NCBI RefSeq assembly: GCF_023156535.1
Contig: NZ_JALNMH010000005.1
Span: 209,549 to 273,548, forward strand
Direction of reading: 5' to 3'
From: Pseudomarimonas salicorniae
GTDB lineage: Bacteria; Pseudomonadota; Gammaproteobacteria; Xanthomonadales; Xanthomonadaceae
Length of the DNA: 64,000 nucleotides
In this document: positions 26,878 through 36,789 of the stretch, in pieces
How positions within the stretch are numbered: the first letter of the stretch is position 1
Layout: every line of letters starts with the position of its first letter
The notes under the pieces: generated by a model
Database searches by the model: none
Seen by the model: only the letters and a program-made list of their open reading frames with translations
Told to the model about the DNA's origin: nothing
Translations under genes and position numbers: made by a program

Positions 26878-28347
26878 TCAAGCGGCGCCGCCACTCCAGC
26901 GCATGAGGTTCAGGAACTCGCGGCGCGTCTTCGGACCGTAGGTTCGGAAATGCGGGCTGGGCGCGTTGCGGTAGTCCTCGCGCAGCATGGCCACGGCATC
27001 GCCCGACAGATGCTTCGAGAGCACCTCGTCCGGCACCGGATACAGCTTCAGCGCGTTGAGGCCGAAGATCCTGGCGCGGATCTGCGGAGTGATCTCGGGG
27101 TAGCCGAATTTCTCGCGGAACTCGGCCGAGATCTGGAAGGCGCGAAAGGCCTGGATCTGGTCCTGCGGGCTGCCATACCAGATCGAGTCGGTGCCCCAAA
27201 GTATGTTCTCGGGACCAAGGTGCACCAGCAGCTTGCCCAGCGCGTGCGCGGCCGAGTCCGGATCGCGCATCAGGAAGCGCCAGGTGGAACCCAGTTCGGC
27301 ATAGACATTGCTGCCGTGGCCGAGGCCCGCGCCCTTGACCGCGGTGATGAGCGCGTCGATGCCGTCGCTGCGCTTGGGATCGTAGGGCCCTTCCGGCGTG
27401 CCGGTGACGAAGCCCGAGTGGTAGATGAGGAAATTGATGTCGGGGTTGGCCCTGGCCACCCGCCCCATCTCGGCACAGGTCGAGTGCTCGTAGGAGTTGG
27501 GGCCAAAGGGCAGGCCCTTGTGGATGCAGATGTTCGGCACCTTCAGCCGGCGCGCTTCGGCAATCATCCGCTGGCCCGGCTCGTCATCCATGAAGAAGCC
27601 CTTTCCATCCGGCCCCCACTGGGTATAGGTCTTCCACGCGGCGACCCGGAACTGAGTGGCGAGGCGCTCCATGTCCTCGACGTCGCCGGCCTGGTTCGGG
27701 TTGACCCGGCCGTGGAGATACAGCCGGTGCGTGCCCTGCATCTTTTCGACCACGGCGGCAGTGGCGGCGGCCTCCTCGATGGTCAGCGGCTCGCCGGCGC
27801 GGGTGCTGGGCACGAAGCTCAGCACGGTAAGGTCGGTATCCGAGTCGAGGAAGATGTCCTTGATGAAGGCATCCGGCCCGAGGCACTGCAGGTGGTCGCG
27901 CGGACCGGGCAGCGCTGCGGCGGCGCAGCCTTCGGTATTCGGGAAGGACAGCGGACGGGCGTTCTCGGGCAAGGCGCGGGTCCAGGCCCCGGTCGGGTTC
28001 ACGAAATGGCCCTGCACGTCGAAGATGAACTCCCGGCCGGCTACCGCGGCCTCGGCGGCGGCGGACTCGAAGCGTGCCTCCGGGGCGATGGCGTAGAAGC
28101 CACCGGTCTTTCCCGCAGCGGCGAAGGCCTGGTTCATCGCCAGCAGGCTGCTGGCCGCGCCGCAGGCGGACATCAGGAAGTGGCGTCGCGACTGCCCGGT
28201 GCGCCGCGCGGCCTCGATCGCCGCCTGGCGCGCGCCGCGGTTGGCCGCGTGGTGCTGGGCCTCCAGCGGCACCGGGACGAACTCACCGTTGCTGGTGCTG
28301 TCCAGCTTCACCGGAAGGCGCAGGTCGTGGTCGTCGTGGCGGGACAT
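26878..28347 (-). CDS. Amidohydrolase-2 family protein with internal Tat signal
   Basis: A 489-residue protein of the metal-dependent amidohydrolase (TIM-barrel) family 2. Motifs are FDVQGHFVNP (metal-binding His), NICIHKGLPFG, INFLIYHSGF, NVYAELGSTW and a final metal Asp in ILWGTDSIWYGSP. A twin-arginine motif SRRHFLMS, followed by ACGAASSLLAMNQAFAAA, starts only after about 60 N-terminal residues, so export by Tat with an unusually long n-region is likely. Related enzymes decarboxylate or hydrolyse cyclic acids; the substrate here is unknown. ATG 28347 has a ggag 5 nt upstream. Confidence 0.82.
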   Translation of the reverse strand: MSRHDDHDLRLPVKLDSTSNGEFVPVPLEAQHHAANRGARQAAIEAARRTGQSRRHFLMSACGAASSLLAMNQAFAAAGKTGGFYAIAPEARFESAAAEAAVAGREFIFDVQGHFVNPTGAWTRALPENARPLSFPNTEGCAAAALPGPRDHLQCLGPDAFIKDIFLDSDTDLTVLSFVPSTRAGEPLTIEEAAATAAVVEKMQGTHRLYLHGRVNPNQAGDVEDMERLATQFRVAAWKTYTQWGPDGKGFFMDDEPGQRMIAEARRLKVPNICIHKGLPFGPNSYEHSTCAEMGRVARANPDINFLIYHSGFVTGTPEGPYDPKRSDGIDALITAVKGAGLGHGSNVYAELGSTWRFLMRDPDSAAHALGKLLVHLGPENILWGTDSIWYGSPQDQIQAFRAFQISAEFREKFGYPEITPQIRARIFGLNALKLYPVPDEVLSKHLSGDAVAMLREDYRNAPSPHFRTYGPKTRREFLNLMRWSGGAA

Positions 28348-28898
28348 GGCTGGACTCCTTCGACGGATCTGACCCCGCGAGAGTACGCCTGTCTCGCGGC
28401 ACGGGGCCAAGGCCGTCGGGACAGGGCGAGCGCCTGCTGCGATCTGCCGCAGGCATCGGCGTGGGGCGATCGCGCAAACATGAAAGGCGGCCGATTCGGG
28501 CGCAAACCGGACGTTCGCCACCGGCCCCGATCGGGCGGGCTCTTCGTAGGAGCGGACATGGCCGCGACCGCGGAGGTTCGCTCTGGCCGCGGTCTGTGGA
28601 GAACACGTCACGCCGCGGTCGCGCCCATGTGCGCTCCTACAGTCGGGCTTCGTTGGGCGTCAGCGAAGCCCCATAGGGTGCGTCTTGGACGCACCGATAC
28701 GGGCGTTCGGACGGTACGCCCGGTGCGGCCAGCCGCACCCTATGAATGTCTGCTTTGCGCCCAACCCCGCCCTCGGGTTGGAACGCCTACCGCTCGGACG
28801 TCTGTGATCGCATTTTCGTCGCAGCGCGGCGACGACCGGCTGCAGACCGGCCTGCCCGCTGGCATGATCGGGGCAGCGCACGGACCCAACCGGATCCG
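28348..28898. other. Intergenic region dominated by the composite element
   Basis: 550 bp between the divergently read amidohydrolase and TfoX-like genes. It holds the element at 28498-28762. The 130 bp on each side show no convincing CDS and no clear promoter. Confidence 0.55.
28498..28762 (+). repeat. Composite intergenic element, best-preserved copy
   Basis: Terminal inverted repeats are gggcgcaaaccggacgttc (28498-28516) and gaatgtctgctttgcgccc (28744-28762), 16 of 19 complementary. The internal GTAG REP pair spans 28546-28640 from gtaggagcgg to gcgctcctac. The short hairpin gcttcg...cgaagc lies at about 28647-28669. The palindrome is 28672-28744 (catagggtgc ... gcaccctatg). Length and order match the copy at 15945-16211. 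Confidence 0.88.
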
Positions 28899-29243
28899 AT
28901 GATGATCGACTGGTACCGCGAACTGCTGGAAACCATCGGGCCGGTCAGCGCCCGGAAGATGTTCGGGGGCTGGGGCCTGTTCCATGACGGCCGCATGTTC
29001 GCCCTGGTCGCGGACGAGGTGCTGTACCTGAAGGTCGACGCGCAGACCCGCGAGGCCTTTGCCGCCGCCGGGAGCGCGCCCTTCGTGTACGAGTCGGCCA
29101 GGGGACGGGCCGAAATGGGTTACTGGCGGGCCCCGGACGAGGCCATGGACGACCCCGAGGCGATGCGTCCCTGGGCGCGGCTTGCCTGGCAGGCCGCTGA
29201 ACGGCAGCCGCAGTCGCGCAAGCGCCGGGTTCGCGGTTCTTGA
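28899..29243 (+). CDS. TfoX N-terminal domain protein
   Basis: A 114-residue cytoplasmic protein. It has the TfoX-N layout: WYRELLETIGPVSARKMFGG, then FALVADEVLYLKVDAQTREA, then a Y-W pair (MGYWRAPDEAMDD) and an amphipathic C-terminal helix with a basic tail. Lacks the C-terminal helix-hairpin domain of competence TfoX/Sxy, so its role is uncertain (competence/CRP co-regulation is only a family hint). Two adjacent in-frame ATGs (28899, 28902) are possible. It ends 35 bp before yceD. Confidence 0.85.
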   Translation: MMIDWYRELLETIGPVSARKMFGGWGLFHDGRMFALVADEVLYLKVDAQTREAFAAAGSAPFVYESARGRAEMGYWRAPDEAMDDPEAMRPWARLAWQAAERQPQSRKRRVRGS

Positions 29244-29278
29244 CCGGAAACCTGCACCCCGTCTACACTGCCGCTCTT

Positions 29279-29788
29279 ATGTCCGTCGATCTGCCAGACT
29301 CCCTTGATGCCTGGCGCGCGGTGTCCGCGCGACGCATCTTCGAGGGCAGTGTGGCGCTGTCGCGCTTCGGTCGGCTGCAGGACAGCCTGGCCGACAGCGT
29401 CGGGGAGTGTCGCTTCCGGCTCGAGTTCGACCGCGACAACTTCGGTCTGGCGACCGTCGAGGTCGAGGCCGATGCCGAGCTGCCGCTGGTCTGCCAACGC
29501 AGCCTGCAGCGCTTCCTGATGCCGGTCTCGATCCGTCAGCGGCTCGGGCTGGTGCGCAGCGAGGCGGAAGAATCCGCGCTACCACCGGAGGTGGAGCCGG
29601 TGCTGATCGGTGCCGACGGCGAGCTCTCGCCGCTGGCCTTGATTGAGGACGAGTTGATCCTCGCCCTGCCGGTGGTGCCGCTTGGCCCGCAGGCGGAGTC
29701 GGATCCGGAGCCGCAGGCGCCGGATGACGACGAACCCCGTGTGAACCCTTTTGCGGCCTTGGCCGCCCTGAAGAAACAAACGAGTTAG
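29279..29788 (+). CDS. yceD: DUF177/YceD family protein
   Basis: A 169-residue cytoplasmic protein of the YceD family, which in many bacteria sits next to rpmF and is implicated in 23S rRNA or large-subunit work. Visible features are RIFEGSVALSRFGRL, the LVCQRSLQRFLMPV central segment (CxR motif) and EDELILALPVVPL. The acidic tail (ESDPEPQAPDDDEPRVNPFA) ends in LAALKKQ. It is followed after 12 bp by rpmF, an arrangement conserved across proteobacteria. Confidence 0.92.
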   Translation: MSVDLPDSLDAWRAVSARRIFEGSVALSRFGRLQDSLADSVGECRFRLEFDRDNFGLATVEVEADAELPLVCQRSLQRFLMPVSIRQRLGLVRSEAEESALPPEVEPVLIGADGELSPLALIEDELILALPVVPLGPQAESDPEPQAPDDDEPRVNPFAALAALKKQTS

Positions 29789-29800
29789 CTGGAGACGACC

Positions 29801-29995
29801 ATGGCCGTTCAGAAAAGCCGCAAGACCCCCTCGAAGCGCGGCATGCGCCGTTCGCACGATGCCCTCACCGCCAAGCAGCTGGCGACCGATCCGACCACCG
29901 GTGAGACCCACCTGCGCCACCACGTGACCGCCGACGGCTACTACCGCGGCAAGAAGGTCATCGAGGTCAAGGGCGCGGTGGTCGACGAGGAGTAA
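29801..29995 (+). CDS. rpmF: 50S ribosomal protein L32
   Basis: A 64-residue basic protein with the family start [20 protein letters not shown] and a mid-section [19 protein letters not shown]. The cysteine-type zinc site of some L32 proteins is absent (C-minus form). ctggagacgacc precedes the ATG. Usual length is 55-65. The transcript probably ends at the hairpin at 30037-30068. Confidence 0.97.
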   Translation: MAVQKSRKTPSKRGMRRSHDALTAKQLATDPTTGETHLRHHVTADGYYRGKKVIEVKGAVVDEE

Positions 29996-30036
29996 GTCCT
30001 CGCGCGCCGCTCCGCGGCGCACTCCACGCGTGATCG

Positions 30037-30068
30037 CGACGGCGGGTGACCACCCGCCGTCGTCATTT
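30037..30068 (+). terminator. Rho-independent terminator after rpmF
   Basis: A 12-bp perfect stem (cgacggcgggtg 30037-30048, cacccgccgtcg 30051-30062) followed by tcattt. The T-run is short, so read-through into fabH is possible. Confidence 0.7.
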
Positions 30069-30140
30069 CCGGCTTTGCCTTCCTTCGCGGCGCGGGTAGT
30101 CTCAGGCGCTGCGGCTTGCGATCTCGAGGTTTCCGGCACG

Positions 30141-31118
30141 ATGGCCACCCTTCCCTACGCGCGCATCCTCGGCACCGGCAGCTACCTGCCCGAGCGGGTG
30201 CTGACCAATGCCGAGCTGGCGACCCGCGTCGACACCAGCGACGAGTGGATCCGCGAGCGGACCGGGATCGGCCAGCGCCACGTGGCAGCCGAAGGCCAGA
30301 CCACCGGCGACCTCGCCTATGAGGCAGCCCTGCGCGCGCTGGACGCCGCCGGCGTCAAGGCGTCCGAGATCGACCTGATCGTCCTTGGCACGACCACGCC
30401 GGACATCATCTTTCCGTCCACCGCCTGCCTGCTGCAGCACCGGCTGGGCGCGAACGGCTGCGCGGCGTTCGACGTCAATGCCGCCTGCTCGGGCTTCATC
30501 TACGCGCTCAGCGTCGCCAACCAGTTCATTCGCGCGGGGACGGTGAAGACCGCGCTGGTGGTCGGTGCCGAAACGCTGACCCGCATGCTCGACTGGGACG
30601 ACCGCGCCACCTGCGTGCTGTTCGGCGACGGCGCCGGCGCTGCCGTGCTGCGCGCCGACAGCGAGCCCGGCATCCTCTCCACGCATCTGCATGCCGACGG
30701 CGGCTTCAAGGAGCTGCTCTACAACCCGGTCGGCGTCTCGGCGGGTTTCAAGGACGAGAAGAACCACGGCGTGCGCGTGCTGATGGCCGGCAACGAGGTG
30801 TTCAAGGTCGCGGTGAAGACGCTGGACGCCGTGGTCGAGGAAACCCTCGCCGCCAACCAGCTTGAGAAGTCGGCCATCGACTGGCTGATCCCGCACCAGG
30901 CCAACCTGCGCATCATCTCGGCCACCGCCAAGCGCCTCGGCATGTCGATGGAGCGCGTGGTGGTGACGGTCGACCGCCACGGCAACACCTCGGCCGCGTC
31001 GGTGCCTCTGGCGCTCGATGAGGCGATCCGCTCGGGCAAGGTCAAGCGCGGCGAGCTGCTCCTGCTCGAGGCCTTCGGCGGCGGCTTCACCTGGGGATCC
31101 GCACTGGTCCGCTACTGA
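30141..31118 (+). CDS. fabH: Beta-ketoacyl-ACP synthase III
   Basis: A 325-residue condensing enzyme that joins acetyl-CoA and malonyl-ACP to start fatty acid synthesis. The catalytic triad is C116 (NAACSGF), H252 (IPHQANLR) and N282 (HGNTSA), with the ending [14 protein letters not shown]. Length is normal (about 317-330). It follows yceD-rpmF, but plsX, normally between rpmF and fabH, is not present, and neither fabD nor fabG follows. Confidence 0.96.
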   Translation: MATLPYARILGTGSYLPERVLTNAELATRVDTSDEWIRERTGIGQRHVAAEGQTTGDLAYEAALRALDAAGVKASEIDLIVLGTTTPDIIFPSTACLLQHRLGANGCAAFDVNAACSGFIYALSVANQFIRAGTVKTALVVGAETLTRMLDWDDRATCVLFGDGAGAAVLRADSEPGILSTHLHADGGFKELLYNPVGVSAGFKDEKNHGVRVLMAGNEVFKVAVKTLDAVVEETLAANQLEKSAIDWLIPHQANLRIISATAKRLGMSMERVVVTVDRHGNTSAASVPLALDEAIRSGKVKRGELLLLEAFGGGFTWGSALVRY

Positions 31119-31339
31119 GGTTCGCCGGAGGCGGAACCTTGAGGCTGCACCGCGCCGGCGCTTCGGCGTAGCGTGGGTGCGCACTTGACCTCCACGACGG
31201 AACAGCGCTGCTATGCTGCCCGGGCTAATGCTAATCTCGCCCGCGCCCTGCACCGACCGCCGCCCGTGGCTGCTGGCCTCGTGGTCCTGGCTGGATCCGC
31301 GCCGGCGCTGGGCGCGCCCAAGGACCTGCGGATGAGCCC

Positions 31340-34195
31340 ATGCTGAGAGCCTCGATTCCGGTAGACGAGGGCCGCAGGCTCACCGCCCTGCGCCAGCTGA
31401 GGCTGGTCGATCAGCCGGAAGATCCGGGCATCGCCCGCCTGGTCGACCTCGCGGTCGAACTCTTCGGAACGCCGATCGCCGCCGCCTCCCTGATCGACAT
31501 CGGCCGCCAGTGGGCCTGCGCCGAGCGCGGGCTGGGCACCCGGAGCATCCCCCGGGACATCTCGCTGTGCGGGCACGCACTGCTCCAGGAGCGGCCGCTG
31601 GTCATCGAGGACGCACGCAGCGATCCGCGGTTCGCCGACAACCCATTGGTTCAGGGCCCCCCTCACATTCGCGGTTACCTCGGGCAGTCGGTCTGGGTGC
31701 AGGTCCCGTCCGGGCGCCATGCGGTTGGAACGATGGCGATCATGGACCCGCGGCCGCGGCGCTTCACACCGCGCGAGATCGAGCTGCTCGGCCAGCTGGC
31801 CAGCGCCTTCGAGGGCGTGCTCGCGGCGCGGCTGCAGACCTTCGACCTCGAGCGGATCGAGCAGCTCTCACGGGTGTCGCTGTCCGCGCAGTCCACCTTC
31901 ATCGATGCCCCGGACGAGGATCTGGCCTTCGACGAACTGCTGTCCGGCGCACTGGCGCTCACCGGCTGCCAGGCCGGCGCGGTGCTGCTCTGGCAGCCGG
32001 ACCTCGTAAGCCAGCATCGACTATCACCGCGCGCTTGCCGCGGCATCGGCTGGACCGAGCCAGGGCGTCTTGCGACGCTCGCCAATGGGGTGGCCTGGCC
32101 GGTCGCCGAACTGAACATGCTGCTTGCCAAGCTGGGACCGGCGCTGAGCGAGTCAAGGCTCTCCGTCCCCAGCGCACCGCCTTTGATGCAGCTGGCCGAG
32201 TGCAGCGCAGTCCTGCTGCCCCTGCGCACGCTGGGTCGTCCGGCCGGCGCGCTGCTGCTGGTCGACCGGCGCAGCCCGATGCGGGTCGATCCGGCCAGCT
32301 TGCTGGCTCCGCTGCTGCCGGTGCTGGCACAGCTGCTGCTGGCGCGGCGCGAACGCGAGAGCAGCGGGCAGGTTCAGCGCACCCTCAAGCGACTGTCGCG
32401 GGTCGCCTCCGAAACCACAAACGGGGTCGTGATCACCGACCGCCTGGGTCAAACCGACTGGGTGAATCGCGCCTTCGAGCGCATCAGCGGGTACGCCCTC
32501 GACGAGATTCGCGGACAGTCGCCAGGCAAGGTGCTGCAAGGGCCGGAGAGCGACCGCGCCACGGTGGCCAGGATGTCAGCGGCGCTTGCCCGCGGCGAGG
32601 GCTTCGACGAGGAGATCATCAACTACACGCGGCAAGGGAAGCCATTCTGGCTGCACATCAACTGCAGTCCCTTGCTGGCGGAAAACGGCAGCCTCGAGGG
32701 CTTCATCGCCATCGAAACCGACATCACCGACCGCAAGCTCCAGGCCCTCGCGCTCAGCCGCAGCGAGGCCCGCTTCCGCGGGCTGTCGGACAGCGCGCCC
32801 GTCGGAATCTTCGAGACCGATGCCGAGGGCCGTTGCGTCTACGTGAACCGGCGCTGGAGCGAGTTGGCCGGGCTCAGCGCCGAACAGGCGATGGGCGATG
32901 GCTGGGCCCGGGCCCTGCACCCGGATGACCGCGAGGCGGTGTTCGCAGAATGGGCGCGCAGCGCGCGGGCAGGCACCCCCTTCGCCATGGACTATCGCTT
33001 CATTACCCCCTTCGGCGAAGTCCGCTGGTTGAACGGCCGGGCCATGCCGCTGGGCTCCGGCGGACCGTCGGAGGGCTTCATCGGCACCATCACCGACATC
33101 ACCGAGAGTCGAACCGCGGAGCAGCGGCTGCGACAGGCCTACGACCTGCTCGAGCGCAGCAGCGAGGCCGCCCGCATCGGCACCTGGGAAGTGGACCTCG
33201 AACGCAATATCGCCAACTGGAGCGCCATGACCAAGCGCATCCACGAGGTCCCCGAGGACTTCGAGTGCGAGGTCGACCGGGCGATCGAGTTCTACACCGA
33301 TGACTGGAGCCGTGAGCTGGTCAGCGAAAGCTTCTCGCGCCTGGTGGCGGACGGCACGCCCTTCGACATCGAACTGACCTTGCGCACCGCGCGCGGCAAT
33401 GTGCGCTGGGTGCGCTCGATCGGCCTCGCGGAGTTCGACAGCGGCCGCTGCATCCGTGCCTACGGCCTGTTCCAGGACATCGACGAGATCAAGCGCCTGG
33501 AGCGCATGAAGCAGGAGTTCGTCTCCACCGTCAGCCACGAACTCCGCACGCCACTGACCTCGATCAGCGGCTCCTTGTCCGTGCTCAGCAGCGGCGCGGT
33601 CAGCGCGGACTCGCCCACAGCCCGGCAACTTCTGGAGGTCGGGCACCGCAATGCAACGCGGCTGATCAAGCTGGTCAGCGACCTGCTCGACCTCGACAAG
33701 CTGGTCGCCGGCAAGATGCAGCTGGACATCGAAGCCAGCAGCCTCACGCGCGTTGTAACCGAGGCCATGGATGCGTTGGTGGCGCTCGCCGAGCAGAAGC
33801 GCATCCGCCTGCGCCGCGACTGGCCGGATGACCTGCCCCCGGCCCTGATCGACAGCTTCCGCACCCAGCAGGTGGTGACCAATCTGGTCGGCAATGCGAT
33901 CAAGTTCTCGCCGGATGACAGCGAGGTGGTGGTCCGGGTGCGGCCTGCCGGACAGGCGCTGCGCCTCGAGGTCATCGACCAGGGACCGGGCATTCCCGAG
34001 GAGTTCCGCAGCCAGATCTTCGAGAGCTTCGCCCAGGCCAGCGGCCCGGCGGCCAGCGGCAAGGGCGGGACCGGGCTCGGGCTCGCGATCAGCCGCGAGC
34101 TGATGGCACGGATGGGTGGCCGGATCGGCTTCGAGTCGGAGGCCGGCCAAGGCACCACCTTCTGGGCCGAGTTCCCGCTGGCCGGCGCAGCCTGA
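31340..34195 (+). CDS. Multi-sensor histidine kinase (GAF/PAS)
   Basis: A 951-residue soluble kinase without obvious membrane helices. An N-terminal GAF domain (about 15-165: LFGTPIAAASLIDIGRQW, DISLCGHALL) is followed by a second GAF-like region (about 190-335). Three PAS/PAC units follow at about 355-475, 480-600 and 610-720 (NGVVITDRLGQTDWVNRAF; APVGIFETDAEGRCVYVN; AARIGTWEVDLERNIANWSA). HisKA has H733 in FVSTVSHELRTPLTSI. The HATPase has NLVGNAIKFSP, DQGPGIP and GTGLGLAIS. No receiver domain is attached and no response regulator is adjacent, so it is an orphan kinase. Confidence 0.92.
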   Translation: MLRASIPVDEGRRLTALRQLRLVDQPEDPGIARLVDLAVELFGTPIAAASLIDIGRQWACAERGLGTRSIPRDISLCGHALLQERPLVIEDARSDPRFADNPLVQGPPHIRGYLGQSVWVQVPSGRHAVGTMAIMDPRPRRFTPREIELLGQLASAFEGVLAARLQTFDLERIEQLSRVSLSAQSTFIDAPDEDLAFDELLSGALALTGCQAGAVLLWQPDLVSQHRLSPRACRGIGWTEPGRLATLANGVAWPVAELNMLLAKLGPALSESRLSVPSAPPLMQLAECSAVLLPLRTLGRPAGALLLVDRRSPMRVDPASLLAPLLPVLAQLLLARRERESSGQVQRTLKRLSRVASETTNGVVITDRLGQTDWVNRAFERISGYALDEIRGQSPGKVLQGPESDRATVARMSAALARGEGFDEEIINYTRQGKPFWLHINCSPLLAENGSLEGFIAIETDITDRKLQALALSRSEARFRGLSDSAPVGIFETDAEGRCVYVNRRWSELAGLSAEQAMGDGWARALHPDDREAVFAEWARSARAGTPFAMDYRFITPFGEVRWLNGRAMPLGSGGPSEGFIGTITDITESRTAEQRLRQAYDLLERSSEAARIGTWEVDLERNIANWSAMTKRIHEVPEDFECEVDRAIEFYTDDWSRELVSESFSRLVADGTPFDIELTLRTARGNVRWVRSIGLAEFDSGRCIRAYGLFQDIDEIKRLERMKQEFVSTVSHELRTPLTSISGSLSVLSSGAVSADSPTARQLLEVGHRNATRLIKLVSDLLDLDKLVAGKMQLDIEASSLTRVVTEAMDALVALAEQKRIRLRRDWPDDLPPALIDSFRTQQVVTNLVGNAIKFSPDDSEVVVRVRPAGQALRLEVIDQGPGIPEEFRSQIFESFAQASGPAASGKGGTGLGLAISRELMARMGGRIGFESEAGQGTTFWAEFPLAGAA

Positions 34196-34263
34196 CGACG
34201 ACGCCCGACGGGGCATGCGAACGAGGCGCCAGCCGGAGCCTCGCAAACCGGTCAACGCGCGTC

Positions 34264-34356
34264 GAGCGCAAGCCGAACATTCATAGGGTCCGGCCTGGCC
34301 GCACCGGACGTACCCTCCCCGCACCCGCATCGGTGCGCCCGAGGCGCACCGTGTAA
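34264..34356 (-). repeat. Degraded reversed fragment of the composite element
   Basis: gagcgcaagccgaacattca at the left matches the terminal repeat. A mutated palindrome (tcatagggtccggcctggcc ... gaggcgcaccgtgtaa) follows. The GTAG REP part is absent. It lies between the tail-to-tail kinase and acs genes. Confidence 0.7.
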
Positions 34357-34414
34357 GGGCGCGGCGCGGTCACGCCGCACCCGATGGCTATCCGTCTGGC
34401 ACCGCGCTGGGAGC

Positions 34415-36379
<1,965 letters not shown>

Positions 36380-36525
36380 GCCTGTCCTCCCTCAAGACCC
36401 GCCGCCCACGCGGCCTGAGCTTCCAGTCTATCCAACCGCCCCGGCGGCAACCCGACTTCGATCAAGAAGCGCAGCGTCCGGGTTTCGGGCACCCTGTGCG
36501 CTTCCGCGAGCGAACGGAGCAGCGC

Positions 36526-36783
36526 ATGCCCCCCGAAGGACCCGCCGCCTACTGGCGCGCCAACCTCAGGCTGATGGCCGTCCTCCTCGCCATCTGGTTC
36601 GCGGTGTCGTTCGGCGCCGGCATCCTGTTCGCCGACGCGCTCAACGAGATCCGCTTCTTCGGCTTCCGGCTGGGCTTCTTCTTCGCCCAGCAGGGAGCGA
36701 TCTACGTGTTCGTCGCGCTGATCTTCTTCTATGCCTGGCGGATGAACCGCCTCGACCGCCAGCACGATGTCGACGAGGAGTAG
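36526..36783 (+). CDS. DUF4212 small subunit of Na+/solute symporter
   Basis: An 85-residue membrane protein with two TM helices (LRLMAVLLAIWFAVSFGAGI and FGFRLGFFFAQQGAIYVFVA) and a polar C-terminus (RMNRLDRQHDVDEE). It is the small partner found directly upstream of a large SSS-family symporter in many proteobacteria; the large-subunit gene starts 6 bp later. Confidence 0.92.
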   Translation: MPPEGPAAYWRANLRLMAVLLAIWFAVSFGAGILFADALNEIRFFGFRLGFFFAQQGAIYVFVALIFFYAWRMNRLDRQHDVDEE

Positions 36784-36789
36784 CGCCGG

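Noticed and set aside
31185..31217. sigma-70 promoter before the multi-PAS kinase (ttgacc / tatgct)
   Set aside because: Spacer of 21 nt is too long for a normal promoter.
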